Shown here in pieces: positions 44,340 to 55,487 of a DNA stretch of 64,000 bases (the stretch's first letter is position 1; the number at the start of each line of letters is the position of its first letter). Under the pieces are notes generated by a model. It was not told where the DNA came from. It was given only the letters and a program-made list of their open reading frames with translations, and did not search any database. The translations under genes were made by a program, and so were the position numbers. This DNA comes from Bacilli bacterium (GTDB lineage Bacteria; Bacillota_I; Bacilli_A; RF39; UBA660), in contig JAGBNN010000002.1 in NCBI GenBank assembly GCA_017634385.1, positions 62,001 through 126,000 on the forward strand, in the 5' to 3' direction.

Positions 44340-45149
44340 CTATAAAATTACTATACCATCTAAATTACATATATATTGATTTGGTAATAATTCTTTTATT
44401 TCTTTTAAAATTTTATTATCCTTTTCATACTTTCTACCAACAAGTATTCCTTCAATTAGACAAGAAGGTATTCCGTATATAATTGCACTTTCTCTATCAG
44501 TAAAAAAATCATCTTTGTTTTTTCTATCAATTATAAATCTTTCATAATAATTTTCGTTTATCAATGGTTTTACATCTTCATCATTAATAAATTCTTCGTT
44601 TAATATATCTGCTTTTGATATATTATTTTCACCATTAAATATTATTCCTATCTGTACCTCATCTTGAACTAAACTTGGCATAAATCTTGCTTCTTTTGTT
44701 TGTTCCATATACCATGATAAATATCCCTTTTCTTTTACATATTCCATTATATTATTCATTTCATTATATGGTATTACATTTGTCTCTTTTTTTTGATTTT
44801 TATGATTGAATAATTTTATTGTTCCTCCAGAATAAAAATTAATATATTCATCCAATAAATAATCTTTTTTTAAATTCCAAACTCCTACACAAAACGGATA
44901 TTTACTTTTTCGATCATTTTCTATATTTACAGAACATTTTAATCCATTTTTTACTATTTCTTTTAATCCATCAATATTTTTATATGTTCCATGTAATAAA
45001 GTACCTTTTTTTAATAATACTTTATCACCTATTTTATAACTATTTTTGAAAGTATAATTTATTTCATAAAAATTATTTATTTGATTAATAAATAATTCTT
45101 TTATACTTCCATCTAATAATTCTTCTATTACTTTTATATCACTATTCAT
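44340..45149 (-). CDS. Putative ADP-ribosyltransferase-fold protein
   Basis: 269 residues, family not recognised. LLKKGTLLHGTYKNIDGLKE followed by EIVKNGLKC fits the opening of ART/PARP-like proteins (strand with HGT, then a helix ending in GL). NFYSGGTIKLF could supply the second-motif tyrosine and QDEVQIGIIF the acidic third motif, giving an H-Y-E order. The assignment is weak and from pattern only. AGGAGG precedes the ATG. The next gene downstream is the small membrane protein 10 bases away. Confidence 0.55.
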   Translation of the reverse strand: MNSDIKVIEELLDGSIKELFINQINNFYEINYTFKNSYKIGDKVLLKKGTLLHGTYKNIDGLKEIVKNGLKCSVNIENDRKSKYPFCVGVWNLKKDYLLDEYINFYSGGTIKLFNHKNQKKETNVIPYNEMNNIMEYVKEKGYLSWYMEQTKEARFMPSLVQDEVQIGIIFNGENNISKADILNEEFINDEDVKPLINENYYERFIIDRKNKDDFFTDRESAIIYGIPSCLIEGILVGRKYEKDNKILKEIKELLPNQYICNLDGIVIL

Positions 45150-45170
45150 ATTACCTCCTACATAAATTAT

Positions 45171-45202
45171 AACAAAAAAAATAAATCTTTTATGATTTAT
45201 TT
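45171..45202 (-). terminator. Minus-strand terminator ahead of the ART-like gene
   Basis: Arms AAATAAATC / GATTTATTT (45179-45202) followed on the minus strand by seven T residues. No minus-strand gene lies just upstream; it would end transcripts reading antisense through the 126-residue gene. The arm also abuts the plus-strand -35 box. Confidence 0.6.
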
Positions 45203-45230
45203 TGACAATATGTAAAATATATGTTATTCT
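45202..45230 (+). promoter_or_regulatory. Promoter of the 126-residue protein gene
   Basis: TTGACA (45202-45207), 17-base spacer, TATTCT (45225-45230) on the plus strand. Confidence 0.8.
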
Positions 45231-45264
45231 ATATAGCGTTTTTTGAAAAAAGGAGGTTTACTAG

Positions 45265-45645
45265 ATGAGTGAAACTGATTTAAAGAAAGTAAGATTATTT
45301 AATGAATTAGTTGATTATGTTAATGAATTAAAAGAAAACTCTGACGAAATACGTAGATATTCTAAAGATATGTTTGAAGAAGCTTCTGATAGTTTCGAAG
45401 AACAAAATGATAGAGTATTTAATATTAATCTTTATATTTTAATAAGATTATATAAAAAAGAATATAATCAAATGAAAAAAGAAAGAGGACATTTTAATTT
45501 AGAAGATTATTATGATTTCTTAGATACTATTGTATTAGATGACAAAATGAGAGAAGCATATGCTAGATTACCTAAAATGGTAGCAAGAAATGAAATAGTA
45601 CCTTATATAACTGATAATCCTAGTTTTATGAGTATGATTAGATAA
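45265..45645 (+). CDS. Conserved-looking small cytoplasmic helical protein
   Basis: 126 residues, mostly charged helices without membrane segment or known motif (LNELKENSDEIRR-like opening, NLEDYYDFLDTIVLDDKMRE in the middle). I do not recognise the family. It has a strong promoter and an AGGAGG ribosome site, and is one of only three plus-strand genes. It is followed by its own terminator and lies convergent to the DUF421 gene, stops three bases apart. Confidence 0.7.
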   Translation: MSETDLKKVRLFNELVDYVNELKENSDEIRRYSKDMFEEASDSFEEQNDRVFNINLYILIRLYKKEYNQMKKERGHFNLEDYYDFLDTIVLDDKMREAYARLPKMVARNEIVPYITDNPSFMSMIR

Positions 45646-45664
45646 TTCTAATCATCTTTTTTTA
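45634..45664 (+). terminator. Terminator of the 126-residue protein gene
   Basis: Hairpin ATGATTAGA / TCTAATCAT followed by CTTTTTTT on the plus strand; no T run follows on the minus strand. Confidence 0.85.
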
Positions 45665-46283
45665 TAATATAAATTTCATCATTTTTATAAAATGCATAGA
45701 ATACATCATTTAGATGTATTTTTTTATTATTTAATATATTTATAACCCATCCCTTATTTTTATTTATGTATTTTAAATTATCTTCTTGTATAATACTATC
45801 TAATATTAATGGTAATGGAAATACTTTTTTATCTTTATCATCTTTTACAAAGATAGAAAGTTTACCATTATTTTCAAGTATTGCATAATCTACTTCTTCT
45901 ATTGTTCTTATTTGTTTTTCTCTTAATTGTAATAATAGATCATCTAAGTTATATCTTTGTTTTATCATTTCATTAAAATTTAATTTACCTTTAGATATAA
46001 TTACACTTTGTTTACCATCCATTAAATTTCTAAATTTATTACTTTTTAAAGATAATTTAGCAAGTATAATTTGAAATATTACAAGTGTTAATAAAGGTAT
46101 TATAACGAACCATATTGAATCTTTATAATTTTCTATTGATACTGCGATTAATTGAGATACTAACATTGATATTATAAAATCAAATACACTTAGTTCACCT
46201 ACTTCTCTTTTACCCATTATTTTATATGATATTATTACTAATATATAAAAAAATATTGTTCTATAAAATACTCTAAATAACAT
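45648..46283 (-). CDS. DUF421 (YetF-like) membrane protein
   Basis: 211 residues with three N-terminal membrane helices and a cytoplasmic domain. The family signature is clear: YKIMGKREVGELSVFDFIIS, SNKFRNLMDGKQSVIISKG and LREKQIRTIEEVDYAILENN. DUF421/YetF/YrbG-type proteins are common in Bacilli and linked to spores in some species, without defined activity. ATG 46283 has AGGTGAT upstream; an earlier start lacks one. Divergent to the next gene. Confidence 0.9.
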   Translation of the reverse strand: MLFRVFYRTIFFYILVIISYKIMGKREVGELSVFDFIISMLVSQLIAVSIENYKDSIWFVIIPLLTLVIFQIILAKLSLKSNKFRNLMDGKQSVIISKGKLNFNEMIKQRYNLDDLLLQLREKQIRTIEEVDYAILENNGKLSIFVKDDKDKKVFPLPLILDSIIQEDNLKYINKNKGWVINILNNKKIHLNDVFYAFYKNDEIYIIKKDD

Positions 46284-46356
46284 ATTATCACCTATTTTAT
46301 TATGCATTATTTTAATATTATTTATACTTCTTCATATAATTTATTAGGTGATGAAT

Positions 46357-46710
46357 ATGAAATACTTAAAAACTATTATTTTTGAATTCATAGTATTATT
46401 ATCTTTATTATTAATAAATACTTGTCTATATTATTTTAATATTATTTCTGATAATACTAATAATATTTTTGAAATATTTATTTTTATTATTACATTTATT
46501 CTGACTGGAATATATATTTCTAGAAGATGTAATAATAAAAATTATTTAGAAGGATTAAAAATATCTGGTATTAATATTATATTATTTTTATTATTATCAT
46601 TATTATTTAGATATAAATTAAATATAAAGATTATTATATATTATTTATTAATTATTATTTTTACCGTTATAGGTAGTTTAATAGGTAAATTTTTAAAAAA
46701 GAAAAAATAG
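46357..46710 (+). CDS. TIGR04086-family four-helix membrane protein
   Basis: 117 residues, four membrane helices, with the ISRRCNNKNYLEGL loop between helices 2 and 3 typical of the TIGR04086/YrzE-like family (usually -GR+A...+G...G). Function unknown. ATG 46357 has AGGTG six bases upstream. It lies in divergent orientation to DUF421 and convergent to the ART-like gene. In many Bacilli a homologue lies near tgt, as it does here. Confidence 0.78.
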   Translation: MKYLKTIIFEFIVLLSLLLINTCLYYFNIISDNTNNIFEIFIFIITFILTGIYISRRCNNKNYLEGLKISGINIILFLLLSLLFRYKLNIKIIIYYLLIIIFTVIGSLIGKFLKKKK

Positions 46711-46712
46711 GT

Positions 46713-49447
<2,735 letters not shown>

Positions 49448-49479
49448 AGTTATCACCTGCCTATAAATTATAACACATT

Positions 49480-49507
49480 TAAAAAGAGATTTCTATATAA
49501 TCTCTTT
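49480..49507 (-). terminator. Terminator after HD/P-loop gene
   Basis: Hairpin AAAGAGATT / AATCTCTTT-like arms followed by TTT, overlapping the gene end; separates the ruvAB run from queA-tgt. Confidence 0.78.
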
Positions 49508-50836
49508 ATTAAATTCTAATTGTAATTGTTTTATATATTTATCTCTCATATCTGATAATATATCTTCAGTTATCATAATTGATATATCTCTTTGATTTTT
49601 ATCACTAGTATCTATCAAATGAAGATTAATGTCGTTTTTACTTGATAATTTTTCAATATTCTTTAAAGATGTATTATATTCTTCTATATTTTGAATATTT
49701 AAAAAATTTCTCTTTTCTAAAGAAAGATTTGCAAAATAATCTCTTTTTAAAGATGTCATACTATCAGCATAAGTTGCGATTATAGTATCTATTTTTTCTT
49801 TTATAATTGGAATATAAGTACTAATATATTCTTCATACTCTTCCTTTTTAAATTCATCTTTTAAATATAATCTATCTACCCAAATCATTCTATCAACAAG
49901 AGATCTATCTATCATAATAATATCAACATCTTGCTTTAATGCATCTTCTAATTGACTTAATACATATTTAGGTATTTGAGTATTTATTTCTGATTTAGAT
50001 TGATCTTTTAAAGTTGGATATATTTCTTTTTTATATTTGTCACTTGTCGTAAATTCTTCTAAAGTAATTACTTTAAATCCACCTTTTTTAAAAAAGTCAT
50101 TTAAATTATTCATAAGTGTTGTCTTACCTGTTCTTGGTGTTCCAGTAAACTCTATTACATATGGATTCATATGTAATATACTTTTTAATTTTGATAATTC
50201 ATTTTTTCTATAATGTAATTTTAATAATTTATTGTATTCATCTATATTATCTTCAAATATAGTATCTTTTATAAATTCATCTTCTTTTGCATTATTAAAT
50301 ATATGATCTATTAATTTTTTATATCTAATAAACATAGGATTATTTTCATCTTCATTATTTACCAAACTTTTATATACATTTTCATGATACCATTTTTGTT
50401 TATCATATCCTCTTTTGAATGATGAAAAATCATATTTACCTTGCTTTTCAAAAAGAATCATTAAATCTTCTAAATTACTTATTTTATCCGCACATACTAC
50501 TGCTTTATGTCTAATATCTAAGTCTTTAACTCTTGTTATAGTATGTTCTTTTCTTTCTTCCCAAGAAAGTGATTTATCTGGTTCAGTATTACCATCCACT
50601 AATGATTTAATATCTTCTCCAAATTCTTTTTCTATATCATCTATTGTATATTTAGTATCTTCCACTACATCATGTAAATAACCAGCTGCGACTACATTTG
50701 CATCAAATCCATATTCTTTTAATATATTAGCAGTATTAATAGGATGAATAATCATCGGTTTTTCTTTTTCAGATTTTCTGACTTGCCCAGCATGTGCATT
50801 TATTGCAAAAGATTTTGCTTTTTCATCTATACTCAT
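49493..50836 (-). CDS. HD hydrolase/P-loop NTPase fusion
   Basis: 447 residues with two domains. Residues 1 to about 185 are a Mesh1/RelA-SpoT-type HD hydrolase: AHAGQVRK, IIHPINTANIL (H31), GYLHDVVEDT (H55, D56), and ADKISNLEDL (D117). Residues about 225-447 are a P-loop kinase-like domain with Walker A FTGTPRTGKTTLMNNL (230-245), MIDRSLVDRMIWVDRLYL as an Asp-Arg site and a coiled C-terminus. The first half predicts hydrolysis of (p)ppGpp or a similar nucleotide; the second resembles nucleoside/thymidylate kinases or AAA proteins. The combination is new to me. It follows ruvB by ten bases. Confidence 0.8.
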   Translation of the reverse strand: MSIDEKAKSFAINAHAGQVRKSEKEKPMIIHPINTANILKEYGFDANVVAAGYLHDVVEDTKYTIDDIEKEFGEDIKSLVDGNTEPDKSLSWEERKEHTITRVKDLDIRHKAVVCADKISNLEDLMILFEKQGKYDFSSFKRGYDKQKWYHENVYKSLVNNEDENNPMFIRYKKLIDHIFNNAKEDEFIKDTIFEDNIDEYNKLLKLHYRKNELSKLKSILHMNPYVIEFTGTPRTGKTTLMNNLNDFFKKGGFKVITLEEFTTSDKYKKEIYPTLKDQSKSEINTQIPKYVLSQLEDALKQDVDIIMIDRSLVDRMIWVDRLYLKDEFKKEEYEEYISTYIPIIKEKIDTIIATYADSMTSLKRDYFANLSLEKRNFLNIQNIEEYNTSLKNIEKLSSKNDINLHLIDTSDKNQRDISIMITEDILSDMRDKYIKQLQLEFNKEII

Positions 50837-50845
50837 AAAACACTC

Positions 50846-51850
50846 CTATTCAAATAAACTTTTTTGGAAATCTATTCCTAAATGTCTATATGCTTTTTCT
50901 GTTACAACTCTTCCCCTATTAGTTCTCTTTAAAAATCCATTTTGAAGTAAATATGGTTCATATACATCTTCAATAGTTGATACTTCTTCACCTATAGAGG
51001 CAGCTAAAGCATCTATTCCTACAGGGCCTCCATTAAACTTATATATTATTGATTTTAATAGATTATGATCTGTATCATCTAATCCTTCAGCATCAACTTT
51101 TAATTTAGTTAATGATTCTTTAGTTATATCTATATCTATATTTCCATTTCCTTTTACTAAAGCAAAGTCTCGTACTCTTTTTAAAAGACGATTTGCTATT
51201 CTTGGAGTACCTCTACTTCTTTTAGCAAGTTCTAAAGCTGCATCTTCGTCTATTTCTACTTCAAATACATCAGCAGTTCTTTTAATAATATTACATAAAT
51301 CTTCTATAGAATAATATTCTAATTTTGATATTATTCCAAATCTATCTCTAAGTGGTGAAGATAAATCTCCAACTCTAGTAGTTGCTCCTACTAATGTAAA
51401 TGGAGGAAGATCTATTTTAATACTTCTAGAAGAACCATCATTACCTATAATAATATCTAACGTAAAATCTTCCATAGCAGAATAAAGTACTTCTTCTACT
51501 ACTCTTGGCATTCTATGTATTTCATCTATAAATAATACATCTCCTGGTTCTAAAGATGAAAGTATAGCTGCTAAATCTCCTGTTTTTTCAATAGCAGGTC
51601 CACTTGCTGTTTTAATATTACTTCCAAGTTCATTTGATATTATATATGCAAGTGTTGTTTTTCCTAGTCCAGGAGGACCATATAAAAGTGTATGATCAAG
51701 TGGTTCATCTCTTAATTTAGCCGCTTTTATAAATACTTCTATATTATCTTTAACATCTTTTTGACCTATATATTCTCTTAAAAATTGTGGTCTTAATGAA
51801 AGTTCAAATTCATCTTCAACTTGTCTTTCTTCATCAAGTATTCTATCCAT
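50846..51850 (-). CDS. ruvB: Holliday junction branch-migration helicase RuvB
   Basis: AAA+ motor that drives branch migration with RuvA. 334 residues with [13 protein letters not shown], Walker [15 protein letters not shown], Walker [12 protein letters not shown], sensor [19 protein letters not shown] and C-terminal [16 protein letters not shown] winged helix. GGAGG precedes the ATG. ruvA lies 9 bases upstream. Confidence 0.99.
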   Translation of the reverse strand: MDRILDEERQVEDEFELSLRPQFLREYIGQKDVKDNIEVFIKAAKLRDEPLDHTLLYGPPGLGKTTLAYIISNELGSNIKTASGPAIEKTGDLAAILSSLEPGDVLFIDEIHRMPRVVEEVLYSAMEDFTLDIIIGNDGSSRSIKIDLPPFTLVGATTRVGDLSSPLRDRFGIISKLEYYSIEDLCNIIKRTADVFEVEIDEDAALELAKRSRGTPRIANRLLKRVRDFALVKGNGNIDIDITKESLTKLKVDAEGLDDTDHNLLKSIIYKFNGGPVGIDALAASIGEEVSTIEDVYEPYLLQNGFLKRTNRGRVVTEKAYRHLGIDFQKSLFE

Positions 51851-51859
51851 AATAACCTC

Positions 51860-52411
51860 CTATTTTAATAATAGTTTTAATGCTTCTTTAATTTGCTCTT
51901 CTATAGTTAATTTGTTATCTACTTTGCATACTACCTTCTTTATATCTGCATTTTTATATTCTAAAGAAGTTAATGCTTCTACAAGTTCATCATTTACATT
52001 AGGAGTTATTTCTCCTTTTGTTACTAATTTTCCTTTTAAATCAAGTATTATTTGTCTTGCTACTTTATCTCCTATTTTTGGAAATTTCTTTAAATATAAA
52101 ATATTTTCTCTTTCAATAGCATCAATAATACCATCTGCAGATCCAGTTGCAAGCATTGGAAGTGCCATTTTTGGACCTAATCCTTTTACATCTATTAACT
52201 TTAAAAATAAATTTCTATCTTCTTTAGTTTTAAATCCAAATAAAGAATTTTCATCTTCTCTAATATGTTGATATAAATAAACTTTATATTCTTTATCTAA
52301 TTCAAATGAATATGGACTTGCAGTATATATTTTATATCCTATATCATTATTATTTACTATTATATAATTACTTTCAATATCATCTATTTTACCTTTTATA
52401 TATTCGAACAT
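51860..52411 (-). CDS. ruvA: Holliday junction-binding protein RuvA
   Basis: Tetrameric junction binder. 183 residues with an N-terminal OB fold (MFEYIKGKIDDIESNYIIV), the helix-hairpin-helix pair (LIDVKGLGPKMALPMLA, LKKFPKIGDKVARQIILDLK) and domain III for RuvB contact. AGGTGATAAC precedes the ATG. Standard ruvA-ruvB order. Confidence 0.97.
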   Translation of the reverse strand: MFEYIKGKIDDIESNYIIVNNNDIGYKIYTASPYSFELDKEYKVYLYQHIREDENSLFGFKTKEDRNLFLKLIDVKGLGPKMALPMLATGSADGIIDAIERENILYLKKFPKIGDKVARQIILDLKGKLVTKGEITPNVNDELVEALTSLEYKNADIKKVVCKVDNKLTIEEQIKEALKLLLK

Positions 52412-52448
52412 ATGTTATCACCTATAATCATTATACCATATTTTAATT

Positions 52449-52473
52449 AAAAAAGAAGCACTAATTGCTTCTA
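52449..52473 (-). terminator. obgE terminator
   Basis: Hairpin AGAAGCA / TGCTTCT followed by TTTTTT just after the obgE stop. Confidence 0.83.
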
Positions 52474-52476
52474 TTT

Positions 52477-53745
52477 TTAATCTTTAAATTCAAATTCAAA
52501 ATCAAGTATTCTTACAGTATCTCCAGGTTGTATACCAAGTTCTCTTAATTTATCATCTACGCCTAATTTTCTAAGTTTAGTAGCAAATCTTCTAGCTCCT
52601 TCATCAGTAAATTTAGTCATTTTAAGAATTTTTTCTATTTTATCTCCTTTTACTATATATATATCACCTTGTTTTTCAACTTCAAATGGTTGTTCTTCTT
52701 GGAATTTATATAATACATGAGATTCAAATTCATTTTCATCATATATTGGTTTATCTTCAGTACTATCAAGTACATCAGCTACTTTTATTAAAAGTTCATC
52801 TAACCCTTCTGAATTTATAGCTGATATTTCATATACCTCTTCTTTTACTTTTTTCTTAAATTCTTTTAAATTTTCTAAAGATGTTTCCATGTCCATTTTA
52901 TTAGCTACTATAATTTGTGGTTTATCCATTAATTTCTTATCAAAATTTTCAAGTTCTTTATTAATAGTTATATAATCATCATAAGGATTTCTTCCTTCAA
53001 TACCACTCATGTCTATTATATGAACTATAACTTTTGTTCTTTCAATATGTCTTAAAAATTGATCTCCAAGACCTTCACCAAGTGATGCACCTTCTATTAA
53101 TCCTGGAAGATCTGCTGCAACAAATACTCTATTATCTTTAGTTTTTACTACTCCTAAATTAGGTGATAACGTAGTAAAATGGTATGCCGCTATTTTAGGT
53201 TTTGCAGCTGATATTTTAGATATTAAAGTAGATTTACCTACTGATGGCATTCCAACGAAACCTACATCTGCAAGTAATTTAAGTTCTACTTTTAATCGTC
53301 TTTCTTCACCAGGTTCACCATTTTCTGAAAAGTTAGGAGCAGGATTATTATGTGTTGCAAAGGCTGTATTACCTCTTCCTCCTCTTCCTCCTTTAGCTAC
53401 TACTACTTCATCATGTTTACCTGTTAAATCAGCTAAAATAAGCCCTGTATCTAAATCTGTTATAGTAGTTCCTTGTGGTACTTTAATTATTATATCTTCT
53501 GCATTCTTACCATTTTTATTTTTACCAAGACCATTAGATCCTTTTGGTCCTTTTATCTTTCGATTATATCTTAAATCTAAAAGTGTTCTAAGTCCTAAAT
53601 CTACTTTAAAAATTATATCTGCACCTTTACCACCATTTCCACCAAATGGTCCACCCATTGCAATATATTTTTCTCTTCTAAAAGCAGTACATCCATCTCC
53701 ACCTTTACCTGCTATAACATCAAGAATAACCTCATCAACGAACAT
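52477..53745 (-). CDS. obgE: GTPase Obg
   Basis: Essential GTPase for 50S assembly and stress signalling. 422 residues: Gly-rich Obg domain (GGPFGGNGGKGADI near 31, KGGRGGRGNTAFATHNN near 118), G domain with P-loop VGMPSVGKSTLISKI, DLPGLIEGAS and NKMD, then the OCT domain at the C-terminus as in other Firmicutes (RRFATKLRKLGVDDKLRELG). GAGGTGAT precedes the ATG. It lies between ruvAB and trmB. Confidence 0.98.
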   Translation of the reverse strand: MFVDEVILDVIAGKGGDGCTAFRREKYIAMGGPFGGNGGKGADIIFKVDLGLRTLLDLRYNRKIKGPKGSNGLGKNKNGKNAEDIIIKVPQGTTITDLDTGLILADLTGKHDEVVVAKGGRGGRGNTAFATHNNPAPNFSENGEPGEERRLKVELKLLADVGFVGMPSVGKSTLISKISAAKPKIAAYHFTTLSPNLGVVKTKDNRVFVAADLPGLIEGASLGEGLGDQFLRHIERTKVIVHIIDMSGIEGRNPYDDYITINKELENFDKKLMDKPQIIVANKMDMETSLENLKEFKKKVKEEVYEISAINSEGLDELLIKVADVLDSTEDKPIYDENEFESHVLYKFQEEQPFEVEKQGDIYIVKGDKIEKILKMTKFTDEGARRFATKLRKLGVDDKLRELGIQPGDTVRILDFEFEFKD

Positions 53746-53760
53746 ATTATCACCTCATTT

Positions 53761-54399
53761 CTAGTTTTTAAATGATGCATCAACATAGTATATTTGTCTA
53801 TGTTCTTTAAAATATTGTTTTTCAAAATCTGTCATTATATTTTCTATTTTTCTTTCATCATTATGTAAATCTAAACTTACTTTATCAAATGTATACCAAT
53901 AACTACTTAAACTTTCTAATGCTGATGCAAATAGAATTTTATTATCAGTTTTTAAAATTATATGTTTATTTTTCTTAAATACTCTATCATATAATTTTAA
54001 ATAACTTATATCAGTAAACCTTTTCTTTTCATCTTGTTTTTTTGGCCAAGGTTCTGAAAAAGTTAAGTATATTGTATCTATTTCTTTTCCAAATATATTA
54101 ATTATATTTTTTGCATCTGCACATATCATTTTTAAATTTGGAAGATTTTGTCCTCTTATATTATTTATTGCAGTAGCTGTTTGATTTTTATCAAGTTCTA
54201 AACCTATAAAATTAACTTTTGGATGAGTCTTTGCCATATCAATAATAAAACTACCTCTTCCCATACCAAGTTCTAACATTATAGGATTATTATTATTAAA
54301 TAAACTATTCCATTTTCCTTTATAACTTTCAGGATTTTTTATTAAATAAGAACTTTCATTTAATATCCTTCCTGCGTTTGCTACTTGATTATATCTCAT
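53761..54399 (-). CDS. trmB: tRNA (guanine-N7)-methyltransferase
   Basis: Methylates G46 of tRNAs. 212 residues with the SAM site MLELGMGRGSFIIDMAKTHP, NFIGLELDKN and the family motif LTFSEPWPKK. GAGGTGTT precedes the ATG. The spacing to obgE is 15 bases. Length is normal. Confidence 0.97.
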   Translation of the reverse strand: MRYNQVANAGRILNESSYLIKNPESYKGKWNSLFNNNNPIMLELGMGRGSFIIDMAKTHPKVNFIGLELDKNQTATAINNIRGQNLPNLKMICADAKNIINIFGKEIDTIYLTFSEPWPKKQDEKKRFTDISYLKLYDRVFKKNKHIILKTDNKILFASALESLSSYWYTFDKVSLDLHNDERKIENIMTDFEKQYFKEHRQIYYVDASFKN

Positions 54400-54435
54400 A
54401 ATAACACCTCAAAAATATTTTATCATAAATAAATT

Positions 54436-54463
54436 AAAAAAACATCACCTAATGATGATGTTT
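54436..54463 (-). terminator. rpmA terminator
   Basis: Hairpin AAACATCA / TGATGTTT with loop and seven T residues after rpmA; ends the rplU-prp-rpmA operon. Confidence 0.83.
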
Positions 54464-54749
54464 ATTTTTCTTCGTAAACACTAACTTGTTTTTTATCTCT
54501 ACCTTTACGTTCAAATTTTACATATCCGTCTATTTTAGCAAATAAAGTATGATCAACACCCATACCAACATTTTTACCAGGATAAATTTTTGTTCCTCTT
54601 TGACGATAAATAATTGAACCAGCTGAAATAAATTCACCATCAGCAGCTTTTGCACCTAATCTTCTACCTTCTGAATCACGTCCATTATGAGTAGAACCTT
54701 GCGCTTTAACGTGTGCAAATTTTTGTATATCTAAAATCATTTTTATCAT
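54462..54749 (-). CDS. rpmA: Ribosomal protein L27 with Prp-cleavable leader
   Basis: Large-subunit protein whose N-terminus reaches the peptidyl-transferase centre. 95 residues: a short leader [12 protein letters not shown] then [20 protein letters not shown], the mature L27 start. In Firmicutes the protease Prp removes the leader at an LNLQFFA-type site; here the site reads (I)LDIQKFA, with the first Phe replaced by Lys. The cleavage site is therefore recognisable but divergent. prp lies directly upstream. Confidence 0.97.
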   Translation of the reverse strand: MIKMILDIQKFAHVKAQGSTHNGRDSEGRRLGAKAADGEFISAGSIIYRQRGTKIYPGKNVGMGVDHTLFAKIDGYVKFERKGRDKKQVSVYEEK

Positions 54750-54755
54750 AATTAC

Positions 54756-55046
54756 TTACCTCCTTAATATTTTAATATTTTTAGGATAGTCTTTTTCAAG
54801 ACTTTCAAGCATAAAAACCATATTATTAATTAGTTTTTTTATTACTTCATTTTCTTTTTTTATTTCTATTATTAATTTTTCTTTATCTTCATAATAAATA
54901 GAATCTTCATCTATTTCTATACATGCATTTATAGTAGTTATTACTATTGATGATACTGATGCACAAACTATGTCTTTTCCATAATCATCAAAATTTGCAT
55001 GTCCTGATATTTCTATTTTATTATTTATTACTACTACTTTTATCAT
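54756..55046 (-). CDS. prp: Ribosomal-processing cysteine protease Prp
   Basis: Cleaves the leader of L27. 96 residues with the two catalytic motifs ISGHANFDDYGKDIVCASVS: His22 in GHA and Cys34 in DIVCAS. The position between rplU and rpmA is fixed in Firmicutes (formerly ysxB). The gene starts two bases after rplU and ends seven before rpmA. Confidence 0.95.
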   Translation of the reverse strand: MIKVVVINNKIEISGHANFDDYGKDIVCASVSSIVITTINACIEIDEDSIYYEDKEKLIIEIKKENEVIKKLINNMVFMLESLEKDYPKNIKILRR

Positions 55047-55048
55047 AA

Positions 55049-55345
55049 TTATTTAACACTTTTTATAACTATTTTAGTATATGGTTGTCTATGACCTTGT
55101 GTTTTATGATAATTTTTCTTTGGATTATATTTAAAAATTTTAATTTTTCTTTGTTTTCCTTGTTTAACAATTTCTCCAAGAACTTTAGCACCATCTACAT
55201 AAGGACGACCTACTTTACCATCTAACATTAAAACTTTGTCAAATGTTACTTTATCTCCAGCATTACCTTCGATTTTTTCAACGAATATTTCAGTTCCTTC
55301 TTCAACAGTGTATTGTTTACCACCAGTTTCAATAATTGCTTTCAT
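55049..55345 (-). CDS. rplU: Ribosomal protein L21
   Basis: 98-residue large-subunit protein: [20 protein letters not shown] start, [18 protein letters not shown] middle, and the C-terminal [20 protein letters not shown] signature. AGGAGG precedes the ATG. First gene of rplU-prp-rpmA behind an L21 leader RNA. Confidence 0.98.
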   Translation of the reverse strand: MKAIIETGGKQYTVEEGTEIFVEKIEGNAGDKVTFDKVLMLDGKVGRPYVDGAKVLGEIVKQGKQRKIKIFKYNPKKNYHKTQGHRQPYTKIVIKSVK

Positions 55346-55349
55346 TAGT

Positions 55350-55449
55350 TTACCTCCTTTTTTAATAATCTAAGACTCGCCCAAAAAGGTGACTTACGCT
55401 TTAAAACCTTTTGAAGTGCGGTTGTAGAGCCAAGTGAGGCTTTACAAAC
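55350..55449 (-). promoter_or_regulatory. L21 ribosomal protein leader RNA
   Basis: About 100 bases between the promoter and rplU, with the recognised order of the Firmicutes L21 leader (Rfam RF00559): AAGCCTCACTTGGCTCTACA, then ACCGCACTTC, AGGTTTTAAAGCGTAAGTCA and CCTTTTTGGGCGAGTCTTAG. Ribosomal protein feedback is the likely use. Confidence 0.9.
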
Positions 55450-55455
55450 ATACTG

Positions 55456-55485
55456 ATTTTACCATAAAAACGTTAAAAAAGTCAA
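55456..55485 (-). promoter_or_regulatory. Promoter of rplU operon
   Basis: TTGACT (55480-55485), 18-base spacer ending TGG, TAAAAT (55456-55461) on the minus strand. Confidence 0.82.
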
Positions 55486-55487
55486 TA

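Noticed and set aside
55350..55449. tRNA-like or T-box reading of the leader before rplU
   Set aside because: No T-box core or anticodon arm; order of conserved words matches the L21 leader.
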